Shown here: positions 43,717 to 52,460 of the stretch, in pieces | Layout of the letters: each line of letters opens with the position of its first letter | Numbering within the stretch: the stretch's first letter is position 1 | DNA from: Mesorhizobium tianshanense | GTDB lineage: Bacteria > Pseudomonadota > Alphaproteobacteria > Rhizobiales > Rhizobiaceae | Direction: 5' to 3' | Assembly: GCF_007830515.1 (NCBI RefSeq) | Contig: NZ_VLKT01000038.1 | Coordinates: forward strand, 1-64,000 | DNA length: 64,000 bases | Translations under genes and position numbers: made by a program | Notes under the pieces: model-generated | Told to the model about the DNA's origin: nothing | The model's database searches: none | The model's input: only the letters and a program-made list of their open reading frames with translations

Positions 43717-45381
43717 TCACCGAGAATCCTTCTCGTGATTGGCGTCCTGCAAGATCATTTCCGATGCCTTCTCCGCGATCATGATCACTGGCGAGTTGGT
43801 GTTGCCGGAAACGATCGTCGGCATAATCGAAGCATCGACGACGCGCAGGCCAGAAATGCCGTGCACGCGCAGCCGGCCGTCGACCACGGCCATCGAATCT
43901 GCGCCCATCTTGCAGGTGCCAACCGGGTGGAAAATCGTAGTGCCGATATCGCCGGCCTTGCGGACGAGATCTTCGTCGCTTTCATATTGTGCCCCGGGCA
44001 GCATTTCCTCAGGCGCAAAACGGGCAACGGCGCGCGCCCTCATCAAGCGGCGGACATGGCGAAGCGATGCTACCGCCACAGTCCTGTCTCCTTCGGTCGA
44101 CAGATAGTTCGGCCGGATCTTCGGGGCAGTGTGCGGATCGGGCGCCGCTATGTGGACGGTGCCGCGGCTTTCCGGTCTGAGGTTGCAGACCGAAACCGTG
44201 ACCGCGGGGAAGCGATGCAGCGGCTCGCCCAGCCGGTCGGTGCTCAACGGCTGGACATGATATTCGAGATCGGGCGTCTCCAGGCGTGGGTCGCTTCTGG
44301 CGAAGATGCCAAGCTGGCTCGGCGCCATCGACAGCGGTCCGGTGCGACGGATGGCGTATTCGACGCCCATGGCCGCGCGGCTGAACAGATTGTGGTAGCG
44401 CTGGTTTAGCGTCGAGGCATTGGCGACCTTGAAGACTGTGCGGATCTGCAGATGATCCTGCAGGTTCTCACCGACGCCTTCCAGCGCGTGGCGAACCGCA
44501 ATCCCGGCTGCGCCAAGCACGTCAGGTCGGCCGACGCCGGAAAGCTCGAGCAGCTTCGGCGAATTGATCGCGCCAGCGGCAAGTATCGTCTCGCCTGCCC
44601 GCGCACGATGCAACTGATCGCCCATGCGGAAGACAACGCCTGTGACGCAAGCTCCGTCGAAAACCAGAGTCTCGGTCTCGGCGCCGGTCACGACGCGCAA
44701 ATTCGGCCGCCAAAGCACGCTCCGCAGGAACGCTTTCGAGGTGTTCCAGCGCACGCCCTTCCTCTGGTTGACCTCGAAATAGCCCGACCCCTCGTTGGTC
44801 CCGCCGTTGAAATCCTCGGTCCGGGGGATGCCGAGTTCCTCGGCAGCATCGCGGAAGGCATCCAGGATCGGCCAGGACAGGCGCTGGCGCTCGACGCGCC
44901 ATTCGCCACCGGCGCCATGGAGCTCGTTTGCGCCACCAAAATGATCCTCGGACTTGCGGAAATATGGAAGCACGTCATCCCAACCCCAACCAAGGTTTCC
45001 GGCTTGTCGCCAGCCGTCATAGTCGGCCGCCTGGCCGCGCATGTAGATCATTCCGTTGATCGACGAGCAGCCGCCCAGAAGCTTGCCGCGCGGATAGTTG
45101 AGCGCACGACCGTTCAGCCCAACCTCCGGCTCGGTCTTCATTAGCCAATCGGTGCGCGGGTTGCCCATGCAATAGAGATAGCCGATGGGGATGTTGACCC
45201 AGTGGTAGCGGTCGCTGCCGCCGGCTTCCAGAAGCAGCACGCGCATGGCCGGATTGGCCGACAGCCTGTTGGCCAGCACGCAGCCGGCTGAACCCGCGCC
45301 GACGATGATGAAATCGTATTGTCCATGATCGGCAGCGGCCTGTGTCAATTGGTTGTCCGTTCGCTTGCGATCCGGTCCCAT
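43717..45381 (-). CDS. GMC-family FAD oxidoreductase (choline/alcohol dehydrogenase-like)
   Basis: 554 residues. The N-terminal FAD motif is IIVGAGSAGCVLANRLS, followed by the GMC signatures YPRGKLLGGCSSINGMIYMR and AGAINSPKLLELSGVG, and the C-terminal active site with the His in IFHPVGTCKMG and Asn in VSGNTNSPV. It oxidises an alcohol group on a polyol or sugar. Last gene of the polyol operon, overlapping the kinase by 37 bases, so co-translated with it. It could perform the first oxidation of the imported substrate. Confidence 0.9.
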   Translation of the reverse strand: MGPDRKRTDNQLTQAAADHGQYDFIIVGAGSAGCVLANRLSANPAMRVLLLEAGGSDRYHWVNIPIGYLYCMGNPRTDWLMKTEPEVGLNGRALNYPRGKLLGGCSSINGMIYMRGQAADYDGWRQAGNLGWGWDDVLPYFRKSEDHFGGANELHGAGGEWRVERQRLSWPILDAFRDAAEELGIPRTEDFNGGTNEGSGYFEVNQRKGVRWNTSKAFLRSVLWRPNLRVVTGAETETLVFDGACVTGVVFRMGDQLHRARAGETILAAGAINSPKLLELSGVGRPDVLGAAGIAVRHALEGVGENLQDHLQIRTVFKVANASTLNQRYHNLFSRAAMGVEYAIRRTGPLSMAPSQLGIFARSDPRLETPDLEYHVQPLSTDRLGEPLHRFPAVTVSVCNLRPESRGTVHIAAPDPHTAPKIRPNYLSTEGDRTVAVASLRHVRRLMRARAVARFAPEEMLPGAQYESDEDLVRKAGDIGTTIFHPVGTCKMGADSMAVVDGRLRVHGISGLRVVDASIMPTIVSGNTNSPVIMIAEKASEMILQDANHEKDSR

Positions 45382-46859
45382 AGCGGGCCCATGGCCTGGT
45401 TGATCTCGCCATACAGACGATAGCGCTGCTCGTAGGCTGGTGCGATCTCGCTGTTGGGCTGATAGCAGCGGTCGGGCGCGGTCATGGCGGCCGCCCCCGC
45501 AGAGAAGTCGGCAAACAAGCCGACGCCTGTCCCAGCCGCAATTGCAGCGCCCAGCGCACCGGTCTCGCGGCTACGCGCTACCGTCACCGGCACGCCCAGC
45601 ACATCGGCGAATATCTGCGGCCAGACGGCGCTTCGCGAGCCGCCGCCTGAGAGAACCGCCTGGCTGACAGTCGCTCCGGCTCGACGCAGCGTCTCGATAT
45701 GGCGCCGATGTTCGAAGACGACGCCCTCGAACAGTGCGCGCAGCATATGCGCCCGCGTGTGCCAGCCGGCGATGCCGTAAAAACCTGCACGCGCCTTGCC
45801 ATTGTGCTGCGAGCCGTAAAGGAATGGGTGGTAGATCGGCATGTCTCCCGCGGGATCGACGGACGCGACAAGTTCGCTGCAGATCTCGAATGGCGATATG
45901 CCTGCCGGCGGCGCATGCTCGAAGAATTCACGGACGATCCACTCGAGATTTGCAGCCGAAGTGGCGCTCGATTCGATGGCGAGATAGCGCACCGGGTCGA
46001 ACGTCGACAGCATGAAGATCGACGGATCGCGGATCGGCTCTTCGGTGATAACCTGGTTGATGCTCCAGGTGCCGGCAATGATGGAGGCGGCTCCGGTGCT
46101 GGTGACGCCTGAACCGATGGCGCTGGCGACGACGTCGAACAGGCCCGCCACCACGGGCGTGCCCGCCCGAAGGCCGGTGACGGCGGCGACGTCGCGCGTG
46201 ATATGGCCGGCAATGTCGGAGGCCTCCATCACGTTCGGCAACAGTTCCATACAATCGTCGAGACCGTAGGCGGCCAGCAACTCACGCTCGTAGCGTCGCT
46301 CGGACATATGCAAAAGCCCGCAGCCCGACATATCCGAGGTCTCGGTCGAGCGCGCCCCGGTGAGCCGGTTGACGACAAAATCCTTGCACAGGAAGACGGT
46401 GCCTATCCGGGCAAAAAGCGCCAGGTCATGACGCTTGAGCCACGCCAGCAGACTCGGCGTCTGCGCCGCCCAGGGCCGTTGCAGGCAGTGGACATAGGTC
46501 CGGTCGCCAACGCCCGCGGTCGCCCATTCGCTCACGATGGCGATGGCGCGTGTGTCGAGCGACTGGATGCCGAGCAGCGGGTCGCCGCCGCGGTCCAGCG
46601 CGTAGAGCCCGTTGCCGTGACCGGCGCATCCGATCACCGCGATGTCGCCTGGATCGACGTCCGACTGGTCGAGGCATTGCCGGATGACCTCGACGGCATT
46701 GCGCCACAATTCACCGAGGTCGCGCTCGACGTGGCCGGGCTTTGGCATGCAGGAGCGGCCGTCCCGGGCGGCGAGCGCGAGCTCGCGACCGGCGGTGTCG
46801 AAGATGATGGCCTTGATGACGGTGTTACCCGCATCAAGACCCAGAATGTATTGCTGCAT
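45345..46859 (-). CDS. FGGY-family carbohydrate kinase
   Basis: 504 residues from ATG 46859, fixed by GGGAGGAG just upstream. The ATP-binding GLDAGNTVIKAIIFD opens the protein, the catalytic Asp lies in AGLFDVVASAIGSG, and the second signature is LSGGGSRSAVWPQIFADVLG near residue 400. It phosphorylates a sugar or polyol; the sequence resembles lyxulose/xylulose-type and uncharacterised rhizobial FGGY kinases more than EryA or glycerol kinase. It lies between the aldolase and the GMC oxidoreductase, so it probably makes the sugar phosphate that the aldolase cleaves. Confidence 0.88.
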   Translation of the reverse strand: MQQYILGLDAGNTVIKAIIFDTAGRELALAARDGRSCMPKPGHVERDLGELWRNAVEVIRQCLDQSDVDPGDIAVIGCAGHGNGLYALDRGGDPLLGIQSLDTRAIAIVSEWATAGVGDRTYVHCLQRPWAAQTPSLLAWLKRHDLALFARIGTVFLCKDFVVNRLTGARSTETSDMSGCGLLHMSERRYERELLAAYGLDDCMELLPNVMEASDIAGHITRDVAAVTGLRAGTPVVAGLFDVVASAIGSGVTSTGAASIIAGTWSINQVITEEPIRDPSIFMLSTFDPVRYLAIESSATSAANLEWIVREFFEHAPPAGISPFEICSELVASVDPAGDMPIYHPFLYGSQHNGKARAGFYGIAGWHTRAHMLRALFEGVVFEHRRHIETLRRAGATVSQAVLSGGGSRSAVWPQIFADVLGVPVTVARSRETGALGAAIAAGTGVGLFADFSAGAAAMTAPDRCYQPNSEIAPAYEQRYRLYGEINQAMGPLWDRIASERTTN

Positions 46860-46885
46860 TGACGCTCCTCCCAAGCTGGCGAAGG

Positions 46886-47728
46886 TTATTCTTGTTGGTA
46901 GAGCTCCCAGGCCGCCGCACCGTCCGCATTCTCATGGATGATCGCCATCAATCCTCTCACGACGGCACGAGGGTTGGAATGCTGGTATATGTTGCGGCCA
47001 TAGACCATGCCTGCCGCGCCTTGCGCCATCAGCGCCGCCGACTTGTCGAAGACGGCGCGCAGATCCTCCCTGCCGCCGCCGCGCACAAGCACCGGACAGC
47101 GCGCCGCCGCCACCACCTGGTGGAAGTCGTTGGGATCGGTGGTCGGGTCCGCCTTGATGATGTCGGCGCCCATCTCGCTTGCGAGCCGGGTCAGGGTGAC
47201 GATCTTTTCGGGGTCGCCGTCGACCATGTAGCCTCCGCGTTGCGAATTGGGCAGCATTGCCAGCGGCTCGATCATCAGCGGCAGGCCGTATTTTTCGCAG
47301 TCGGCGCGAACGCGGGCAATGTTGTGGACGCATTGCCGAAATAGGTCCGGCTCATCGGGCAGCATGAATAGATTTACGACCACGCAGGCCGCGTCCATTT
47401 CCAGCGCACCGATCAGTGGCTCGGCTTCGTTCTGCAGGATGGCCCACATCGAGCGATGGCGGATTTTGTTATATGGATTGCCCATGTCTATGCGCATGAC
47501 CAATGCCGGCTTGTCCTTGCCGGGCAAGGATTGCAGCAGATCGGCCTGGCCATAGTTCATCTGAATGGCGTCCGGGCCCGCGGCGACCAGCTGGGCGACA
47601 ACGCCGGCCATGTCCTCGAGCCCTTCCAGAAACGACGGCTCGTTGCACACGCCATGGTCGATTGCGACGTCGAGACAGCGCGCTCCACCGAACAACCGGT
47701 TCATGCGGACTTTCTTGCTGATGCGCAT
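46886..47728 (-). CDS. Class I (DhnA/LsrF-type) aldolase
   Basis: 280 residues; ATG 47728 has GGAAGGAG upstream. The COG1830 family features are present: CLDVAIDHGVCNEPS at the N-terminus, the Schiff-base Lys in GADIIKADPT near residue 190, and VLVRGGGREDL binding phosphate. Relatives include class I fructose-bisphosphate aldolase and LsrF. It would cleave a ketose phosphate into DHAP or a like product plus an aldehyde. The start overlaps the preceding gene by 28 bases, indicating translational coupling within the polyol operon. Confidence 0.88.
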   Translation of the reverse strand: MRISKKVRMNRLFGGARCLDVAIDHGVCNEPSFLEGLEDMAGVVAQLVAAGPDAIQMNYGQADLLQSLPGKDKPALVMRIDMGNPYNKIRHRSMWAILQNEAEPLIGALEMDAACVVVNLFMLPDEPDLFRQCVHNIARVRADCEKYGLPLMIEPLAMLPNSQRGGYMVDGDPEKIVTLTRLASEMGADIIKADPTTDPNDFHQVVAAARCPVLVRGGGREDLRAVFDKSAALMAQGAAGMVYGRNIYQHSNPRAVVRGLMAIIHENADGAAAWELYQQE

Positions 47729-49431
47729 TCGGCGCTCCTTCCTTCGTCTTTTTTAGATTCGAGATCGACGCCGTGCCGGCGTTGCAACAGGGCAAGGAAA
47801 TCGGTGCGCTCGCATGCCTTGCGCGCGCCGCTCCAGTTCTTTTCGACGGCGAGAATATCGAGAACCGCATCGAGAAGGTCGGTCGAGAGAGCACCGGTGA
47901 TGGCGATGGTCGTGCGGCGGAGCAACAGGTCCTCCAGCTGCTCGACATATTCATTGGCGATGAGATATTGGATCTCCCGGGCCGAGTAGTCGCTGCCGGG
48001 CAAGAGCTCGTCATGTCCCGCTGCCATATAAGCGGCGACGGCGTCCGCCACTGTACCGTAGCGCTCGAAGAGGCTGCGCATGCGGTCAAGCGACAGACCG
48101 TGCGCCGCCGCGCGTTCTGCGCACCATTTTGCGGGAACAATGGGAAAATGCCGGCCGCCGCCGATCGGCCTGTTTTCCGTGCCGACGATGCGCTGTCGGC
48201 ACAATCGCTCAAGCACGATATCGGCTGCCAGTTCGCCGAACGATCGAAAGGTTGTCCACTTCCCGCCGATCATGCACAGCGTCGGCGGCAGTATACCGGC
48301 GCCCTCGACGAGCTCGCAGAAATGATCGCGGGGAATGCGCCCGGTAAAACTGTCTTGGCTTATCGGCAGCGGCCTCACCCCAGTGAACTGAAAGACGATG
48401 TCGGTGTCGGCGATCTCGATCCCGGGAAACACGAAGGACAGGGACTGCAGGATGTATTGCCGCTCGTCTTCCATGCAGCACGCCTGGTCGGGATCGTCGA
48501 CACGGATATCCGTCGAGCCGACCAGCACGTTGCCGAGATAGGGGAACAGGATGCAGATCCGGCCGTCCTCGTTCTCGTAGTAGATCATATGGCCGTCGAG
48601 CGCGTCATGAAGCTCGCGATTGTCAACGACCAGATGCGAACCTTTGGTGCCGCCCATAAGCTTCGGCGCAATGGCTCCGATCGCCGAATTGGTCAGGTCG
48701 ATCCAGCCGCCTGTGGCGTTGACTACGAGCCGCGGCTTCACGGCGAGCGTTTCGCCAGACAATCGGTCGTTAAGCACCAGGCCTGCGTCACCGAGCGAGA
48801 CGCGTGCATAGTTGAGTGCTCGAGCGGACGGCTTTTCCCCCATGGTGTCGTGCAGCATTTCGGTACCCAACCGCTCGGGGTGGCTGACCCAGGCATCATA
48901 GTATGTCGCCGAATTGCGAACAGCAGGATTGATTGCCGGCCAGACCTTGAGCGTTTCAGCGCGGCTCCTGAATTTGTGCGTCGGGACGATCCGCCGTGGG
49001 GCGGTGAAGAAGTCATACATCGCAAGCCCGGTCTTGATGACCAACGCGCCGCGCCGGCCCGGACGACGGCTTAGCCCAAGGAAGCGGAATGCGCCATTTG
49101 CTATGCCTGAGAACAGGTCGAAGATAGGCACCGTGGTCGGCAGTGGCGCAACATAGTGCGGCGCGTTCTTCAACAGCCGATCGCGTTCGAGCAGAGATTC
49201 GCGGACCAGCTTGAACTCGCCGTTTTCAAGGTAGCGCAAGCCGCCATGAACCATGCGCGAGAGGGCTGCGCTGGCGCCGGAACAATAATCGCCCTTTTCC
49301 GCGAGCAGCACATCGACGTCCTGCAAAGCGAGTTCGCGAAATATGCTGATGCCGTTAATGCCGCCGCCTATGACGAGCACGTCAACGTCGGGGTTGTCGC
49401 GCAAGCCGGCGATCGTCTCGATGCGATTCAT
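47701..49431 (-). CDS. FAD-dependent glycerol-3-phosphate dehydrogenase-like enzyme (GlpD/EryB-like)
   Basis: 576 residues, full length for GlpD. The FAD motif VLVIGGGINGISIFRELAL, then SGASAALSRMVHGGLRYLEN, LVVNATGGWIDLTNSA and IGGKWTTFRSFGELAADIVL are the GlpD/EryB signatures. It oxidises a polyol phosphate at the membrane and passes electrons to quinone. In erythritol operons EryB takes this place, but this one lies with a different kinase and aldolase, so its natural substrate may be another sugar-alcohol phosphate. Confidence 0.87.
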   Translation of the reverse strand: MNRIETIAGLRDNPDVDVLVIGGGINGISIFRELALQDVDVLLAEKGDYCSGASAALSRMVHGGLRYLENGEFKLVRESLLERDRLLKNAPHYVAPLPTTVPIFDLFSGIANGAFRFLGLSRRPGRRGALVIKTGLAMYDFFTAPRRIVPTHKFRSRAETLKVWPAINPAVRNSATYYDAWVSHPERLGTEMLHDTMGEKPSARALNYARVSLGDAGLVLNDRLSGETLAVKPRLVVNATGGWIDLTNSAIGAIAPKLMGGTKGSHLVVDNRELHDALDGHMIYYENEDGRICILFPYLGNVLVGSTDIRVDDPDQACCMEDERQYILQSLSFVFPGIEIADTDIVFQFTGVRPLPISQDSFTGRIPRDHFCELVEGAGILPPTLCMIGGKWTTFRSFGELAADIVLERLCRQRIVGTENRPIGGGRHFPIVPAKWCAERAAAHGLSLDRMRSLFERYGTVADAVAAYMAAGHDELLPGSDYSAREIQYLIANEYVEQLEDLLLRRTTIAITGALSTDLLDAVLDILAVEKNWSGARKACERTDFLALLQRRHGVDLESKKDEGRSAECASARKSA

Positions 49432-49449
49432 TTCAAGATGCGCTTTCGA

Positions 49450-50445
49450 TCACGCATCGATCGCCACAAGATGCCCGGCCACCGCCGCATCGACGGCGTT
49501 CAGTTCGGAAGCGCTCAGCGAAATCTCCCCTGCCCTGGCGTTGTCGACCGCCTGCTTCGCGTTCCGCGCCCCACACAACGCGAAGGTGATGCCGGGCTGC
49601 GCCAGCGTCCAGGCGATGACGATCTGCGCCATGGTTGCCTGGTGGGCCTGCGCGACCGGGGTCAAGGCATGCTTCAAGGCGGCCACCTTGCGCAGGTTGG
49701 CCTGGGAGAAGCGGGGATTGTCTTTGCGCTGGTCGTCGCCGCTGAACTCACGCGTCGGATCGATCGCGCCCGAAAGCAGGCCGAGCGCAAGCGAAGAGTA
49801 GCTGAGGGCTGCGACTTGATGCTGGCGCGCGATCGACAGCAATGTCTGCTCAATCTCGCGGTCCAGCATCGAATACCGTTCCTGGATGGCGTCGAGCTGG
49901 CCAGCGGCTATATACTGCTGCAGTTCGGCGGCGTTGAGGTTGCTTGCGCCGATGGCGCGGATCTTGCCAGCTGATTTGAGGCGTTCGAGCGCTTCCATTG
50001 TTTCGGCAATGGGGGTCGTCGGGTCCTGCCAGTGGGTGATGTAGAGATCGATATAGTCGGTGCCGAGCCGCCTCAGGCTCTGCTCCACTTCATAAGCAAT
50101 GCCGTCGGCGCCGAGATATCGGTTCACCGGCTTTCCATCCTGATCGAAGAAGTGGTTGCCCTTTTTCGAATGCCAGTTCAGGCCGCATTTGGTGGCGATG
50201 ACCGCGCGCTCGCGCCGGCCCTTGATGGCCTTGCCGACGATCTCCTCGCTGCGGCCGAGACCGTAGGCCGGCGCGGTGTCGATGAGCGAGACGCCGGCAT
50301 CGATGGACGCCTGGATCGCGGCGATCGATTCCGCTTCATCCGTGCCGCCCCACATCCAGCCGCCGATGGCCCAGGTGCCGAGCCCTACTGCCGAAGCAAC
50401 AACGCCGGACTTGCCGATGCGACGGGTGATCTGTCGAGAGTTCAT
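49450..50445 (-). CDS. Aldo/keto reductase
   Basis: 331 residues. The catalytic tetrad is visible: Asp and Tyr in LIDTAPAYGLGRSEE, Lys in IATKCGLNW, and His in YITHWQD. The fold is the AKR barrel of the YghZ/general-stress type. It reduces or oxidises aldehyde and keto groups with NADPH. The start overlaps the regulator gene by 4 bases (ATGA). In the operon it could handle the aldehyde product of the aldolase or the imported sugar. Confidence 0.9.
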   Translation of the reverse strand: MNSRQITRRIGKSGVVASAVGLGTWAIGGWMWGGTDEAESIAAIQASIDAGVSLIDTAPAYGLGRSEEIVGKAIKGRRERAVIATKCGLNWHSKKGNHFFDQDGKPVNRYLGADGIAYEVEQSLRRLGTDYIDLYITHWQDPTTPIAETMEALERLKSAGKIRAIGASNLNAAELQQYIAAGQLDAIQERYSMLDREIEQTLLSIARQHQVAALSYSSLALGLLSGAIDPTREFSGDDQRKDNPRFSQANLRKVAALKHALTPVAQAHQATMAQIVIAWTLAQPGITFALCGARNAKQAVDNARAGEISLSASELNAVDAAVAGHLVAIDA

Positions 50446-51422
50446 GCTGCATTTCCTTCGGCGAGCTCGAGGATCTTCAAGCCGGTGGTTTCGTCGGTGA
50501 CGAGGGTATCGAGGTGAGAGCCGCGCATGGCACTGAGGATCGGGATCACTTTGCTTGCGCCGCTTGCGACGCCGATCGACCGCGGGATGGTCGCGAATTC
50601 CTCAAGCGTCAGCGAAACGAGCGAGTGGTTGAGGCTGTAGTCCGCGAGCTTGCCGTTGCTGTCTATGAGATGGGCAAGCAGCTCGCCGGCCGCGCCCGAG
50701 CGTTCGATGGCCAGCCGGTCGGCACTCGAGGACGGGTGCAGATCGTAGTAGCTCGAATCGTCGGTCAGGATGGAGCCGATGCCGACGACCGCAAGTGTTG
50801 CTTCCCGCGCCTTGCTAAACACATCCGAAACGGCCCGGACGCCCATCAACATGTCGCGTTGGGCAGGACTGTCGGCAAACAGCGGCGCATGAATCTGATA
50901 GGCGCGCCCGCCGAGTTTGTCGGCCATCAGCGACGCGACATGGTTGACATCGGTGTAGTGCTTGCCCTGGACCAAACCGGTCGCGGGAATGACCTCGACG
51001 TCGTAGCTGCGGCTCGGCTTGAGGCCGGCGACGACGGCGCTCACCCCCTTGCCCCCGGTAATGGAAATCGTGTCGCCGTCCTTGATCGTCTCGAGCACCA
51101 GCCTGGCCGCGGCCTCCCCGACGCGTTGGAGCGCAGTCTGCGGATTGTCCGAAACGAAAGGAACGACGACGGCCCTTTGGATTCCACCTAGCGCGACAAG
51201 TCGCGCCTCGATGTCGACCAGTTGCTCGACCGGCGACTTGATCTTGATCTCGACAAGCCCGAGTTGATGGCCGCGTTTGATCAGACGATTGACGGTTGCA
51301 TGCGAGATGCCGAGCTCCTTGGCGATTTCAGCCTGCGTCTTGGCTTCCATGTAATGAAGCACAAGCGCCTGATACATCTGACGGACGATCGTGATATCGT
51401 CCCGCGAATTGGTTGGTGCCAT
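50442..51422 (-). CDS. SorC/DeoR-type sugar-binding transcriptional regulator (EryD-like)
   Basis: 326 residues. The N-terminal HTH is AKTQAEIAKELGISHATVNR. The C-terminal sugar-binding domain has GKGVSAVVAG, VGIGSILTDDSSYY and VASGASKVIPILSAMRG, as in SorC, DeoR and EryD repressors, which respond to a phosphorylated sugar. Located inside the operon between the permease and the reductase, it likely represses its own operon until the substrate phosphate appears. Confidence 0.9.
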   Translation of the reverse strand: MAPTNSRDDITIVRQMYQALVLHYMEAKTQAEIAKELGISHATVNRLIKRGHQLGLVEIKIKSPVEQLVDIEARLVALGGIQRAVVVPFVSDNPQTALQRVGEAAARLVLETIKDGDTISITGGKGVSAVVAGLKPSRSYDVEVIPATGLVQGKHYTDVNHVASLMADKLGGRAYQIHAPLFADSPAQRDMLMGVRAVSDVFSKAREATLAVVGIGSILTDDSSYYDLHPSSSADRLAIERSGAAGELLAHLIDSNGKLADYSLNHSLVSLTLEEFATIPRSIGVASGASKVIPILSAMRGSHLDTLVTDETTGLKILELAEGNAA

Positions 51423-51451
51423 GATGGGGTGCTCAATTCTCGCGCTGCGGC

Positions 51452-52441
51452 TCAGGATTTCCTGCTGTGCAGGAAGTGGTCAATCGATACCGCCGCAAGC
51501 AGGATGCATCCCTTGATCATATCCTGCCAATACACGGAAACGTCGAGCAATATCAGCGAACTTGTGACGACGGAGAGCAGCGCCATGCCCAATATGGCGC
51601 CGAAGATGGTGCCCGAGCCGCCATTGAGCGATGCCCCGCCGATCACGGCCGCTGCGATGATGTTGAGCTCCATACCGGCGCCGAAGGTCGGGGTCGCAGC
51701 GCCGAAGCGCGACATGTAGATGACGCCGGCAAAGCCCGCGAGAGTCGAGCAGAGAACCGTGACCCAGAATTTGACCTGCTTGGTCTTGATACCCGAAAAT
51801 TGGGCCGCCTTCTCGTTGCTGCCGGTATAGAAGACCTTGCGGAAGGCGGTGGCGCGCCGAAGCAGGAAATCGAAGATGGCCACGACCACGACAAAGATGA
51901 CGATGACATAAGGCACATTGCCGAAGCTGCCCTGGCCGATCGCCTTGAACCCGGGCGGCAGGGTGAACAGCGACAGCGGGGTTCCCTTGGTGATGACAAG
52001 GCAAAGACCGCGCACGATCACCATCGCCGCCAGCGATGTGATGAAGTGATTGAGCCCGATGACGGTCACGAAGAAGCCCATCGCCGCGCCGACCAGCGCG
52101 CTGGCACCTATGCCGATGAGGCTCGCGGTCCACGGGTCCAGTCCCATCAGAAAGAGCGCGCCTGACACGACCATGGAGAAGCAGACCACCGATCCGACGG
52201 AAAGGTCGATGCCGCCGACGATGAGGAGTATCGTCATGCCGACCACGACGATGCCTTCAATGGAGAAGCTCATCAGCATTGCCCGGAAATTTCCCCAAGT
52301 CAGGAAATGCGGCGAGGCGAATGTCATGGCGATGCAGAGCGCCAGCATGATTGCGATCAGCCCCGCCTCGCGCATTGACCCCAGCCGCAGCCCGTTGCGC
52401 CGGCCAAGTCCCGGGGCGCTTGCCTTGATTTCGGCGTCCAT
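51452..52441 (-). CDS. Sugar ABC transporter permease (RbsC/XylH family)
   Basis: 329 residues from ATG 52441 with a GGAGGAA RBS; the longer frame to 52510 is not used. About ten TM segments; the family stretch VVVGMTILLIVGGIDLSVGS is diagnostic of RbsC-type CUT2 permeases, and VIGGASLNGGSGTIFGAILG is also conserved. It forms the homodimeric channel in the inner membrane. It lies 19 bases downstream of the ATPase gene in the polyol operon. Confidence 0.92.
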   Translation of the reverse strand: MDAEIKASAPGLGRRNGLRLGSMREAGLIAIMLALCIAMTFASPHFLTWGNFRAMLMSFSIEGIVVVGMTILLIVGGIDLSVGSVVCFSMVVSGALFLMGLDPWTASLIGIGASALVGAAMGFFVTVIGLNHFITSLAAMVIVRGLCLVITKGTPLSLFTLPPGFKAIGQGSFGNVPYVIVIFVVVVAIFDFLLRRATAFRKVFYTGSNEKAAQFSGIKTKQVKFWVTVLCSTLAGFAGVIYMSRFGAATPTFGAGMELNIIAAAVIGGASLNGGSGTIFGAILGMALLSVVTSSLILLDVSVYWQDMIKGCILLAAVSIDHFLHSRKS

Positions 52442-52460
52442 GAGGGTTCCTCCAGTCTGT

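Noticed and set aside
47773..49074. 433-codon plus-strand open frame
   Set aside because: Antisense to the GlpD-like gene and without recognisable motifs.
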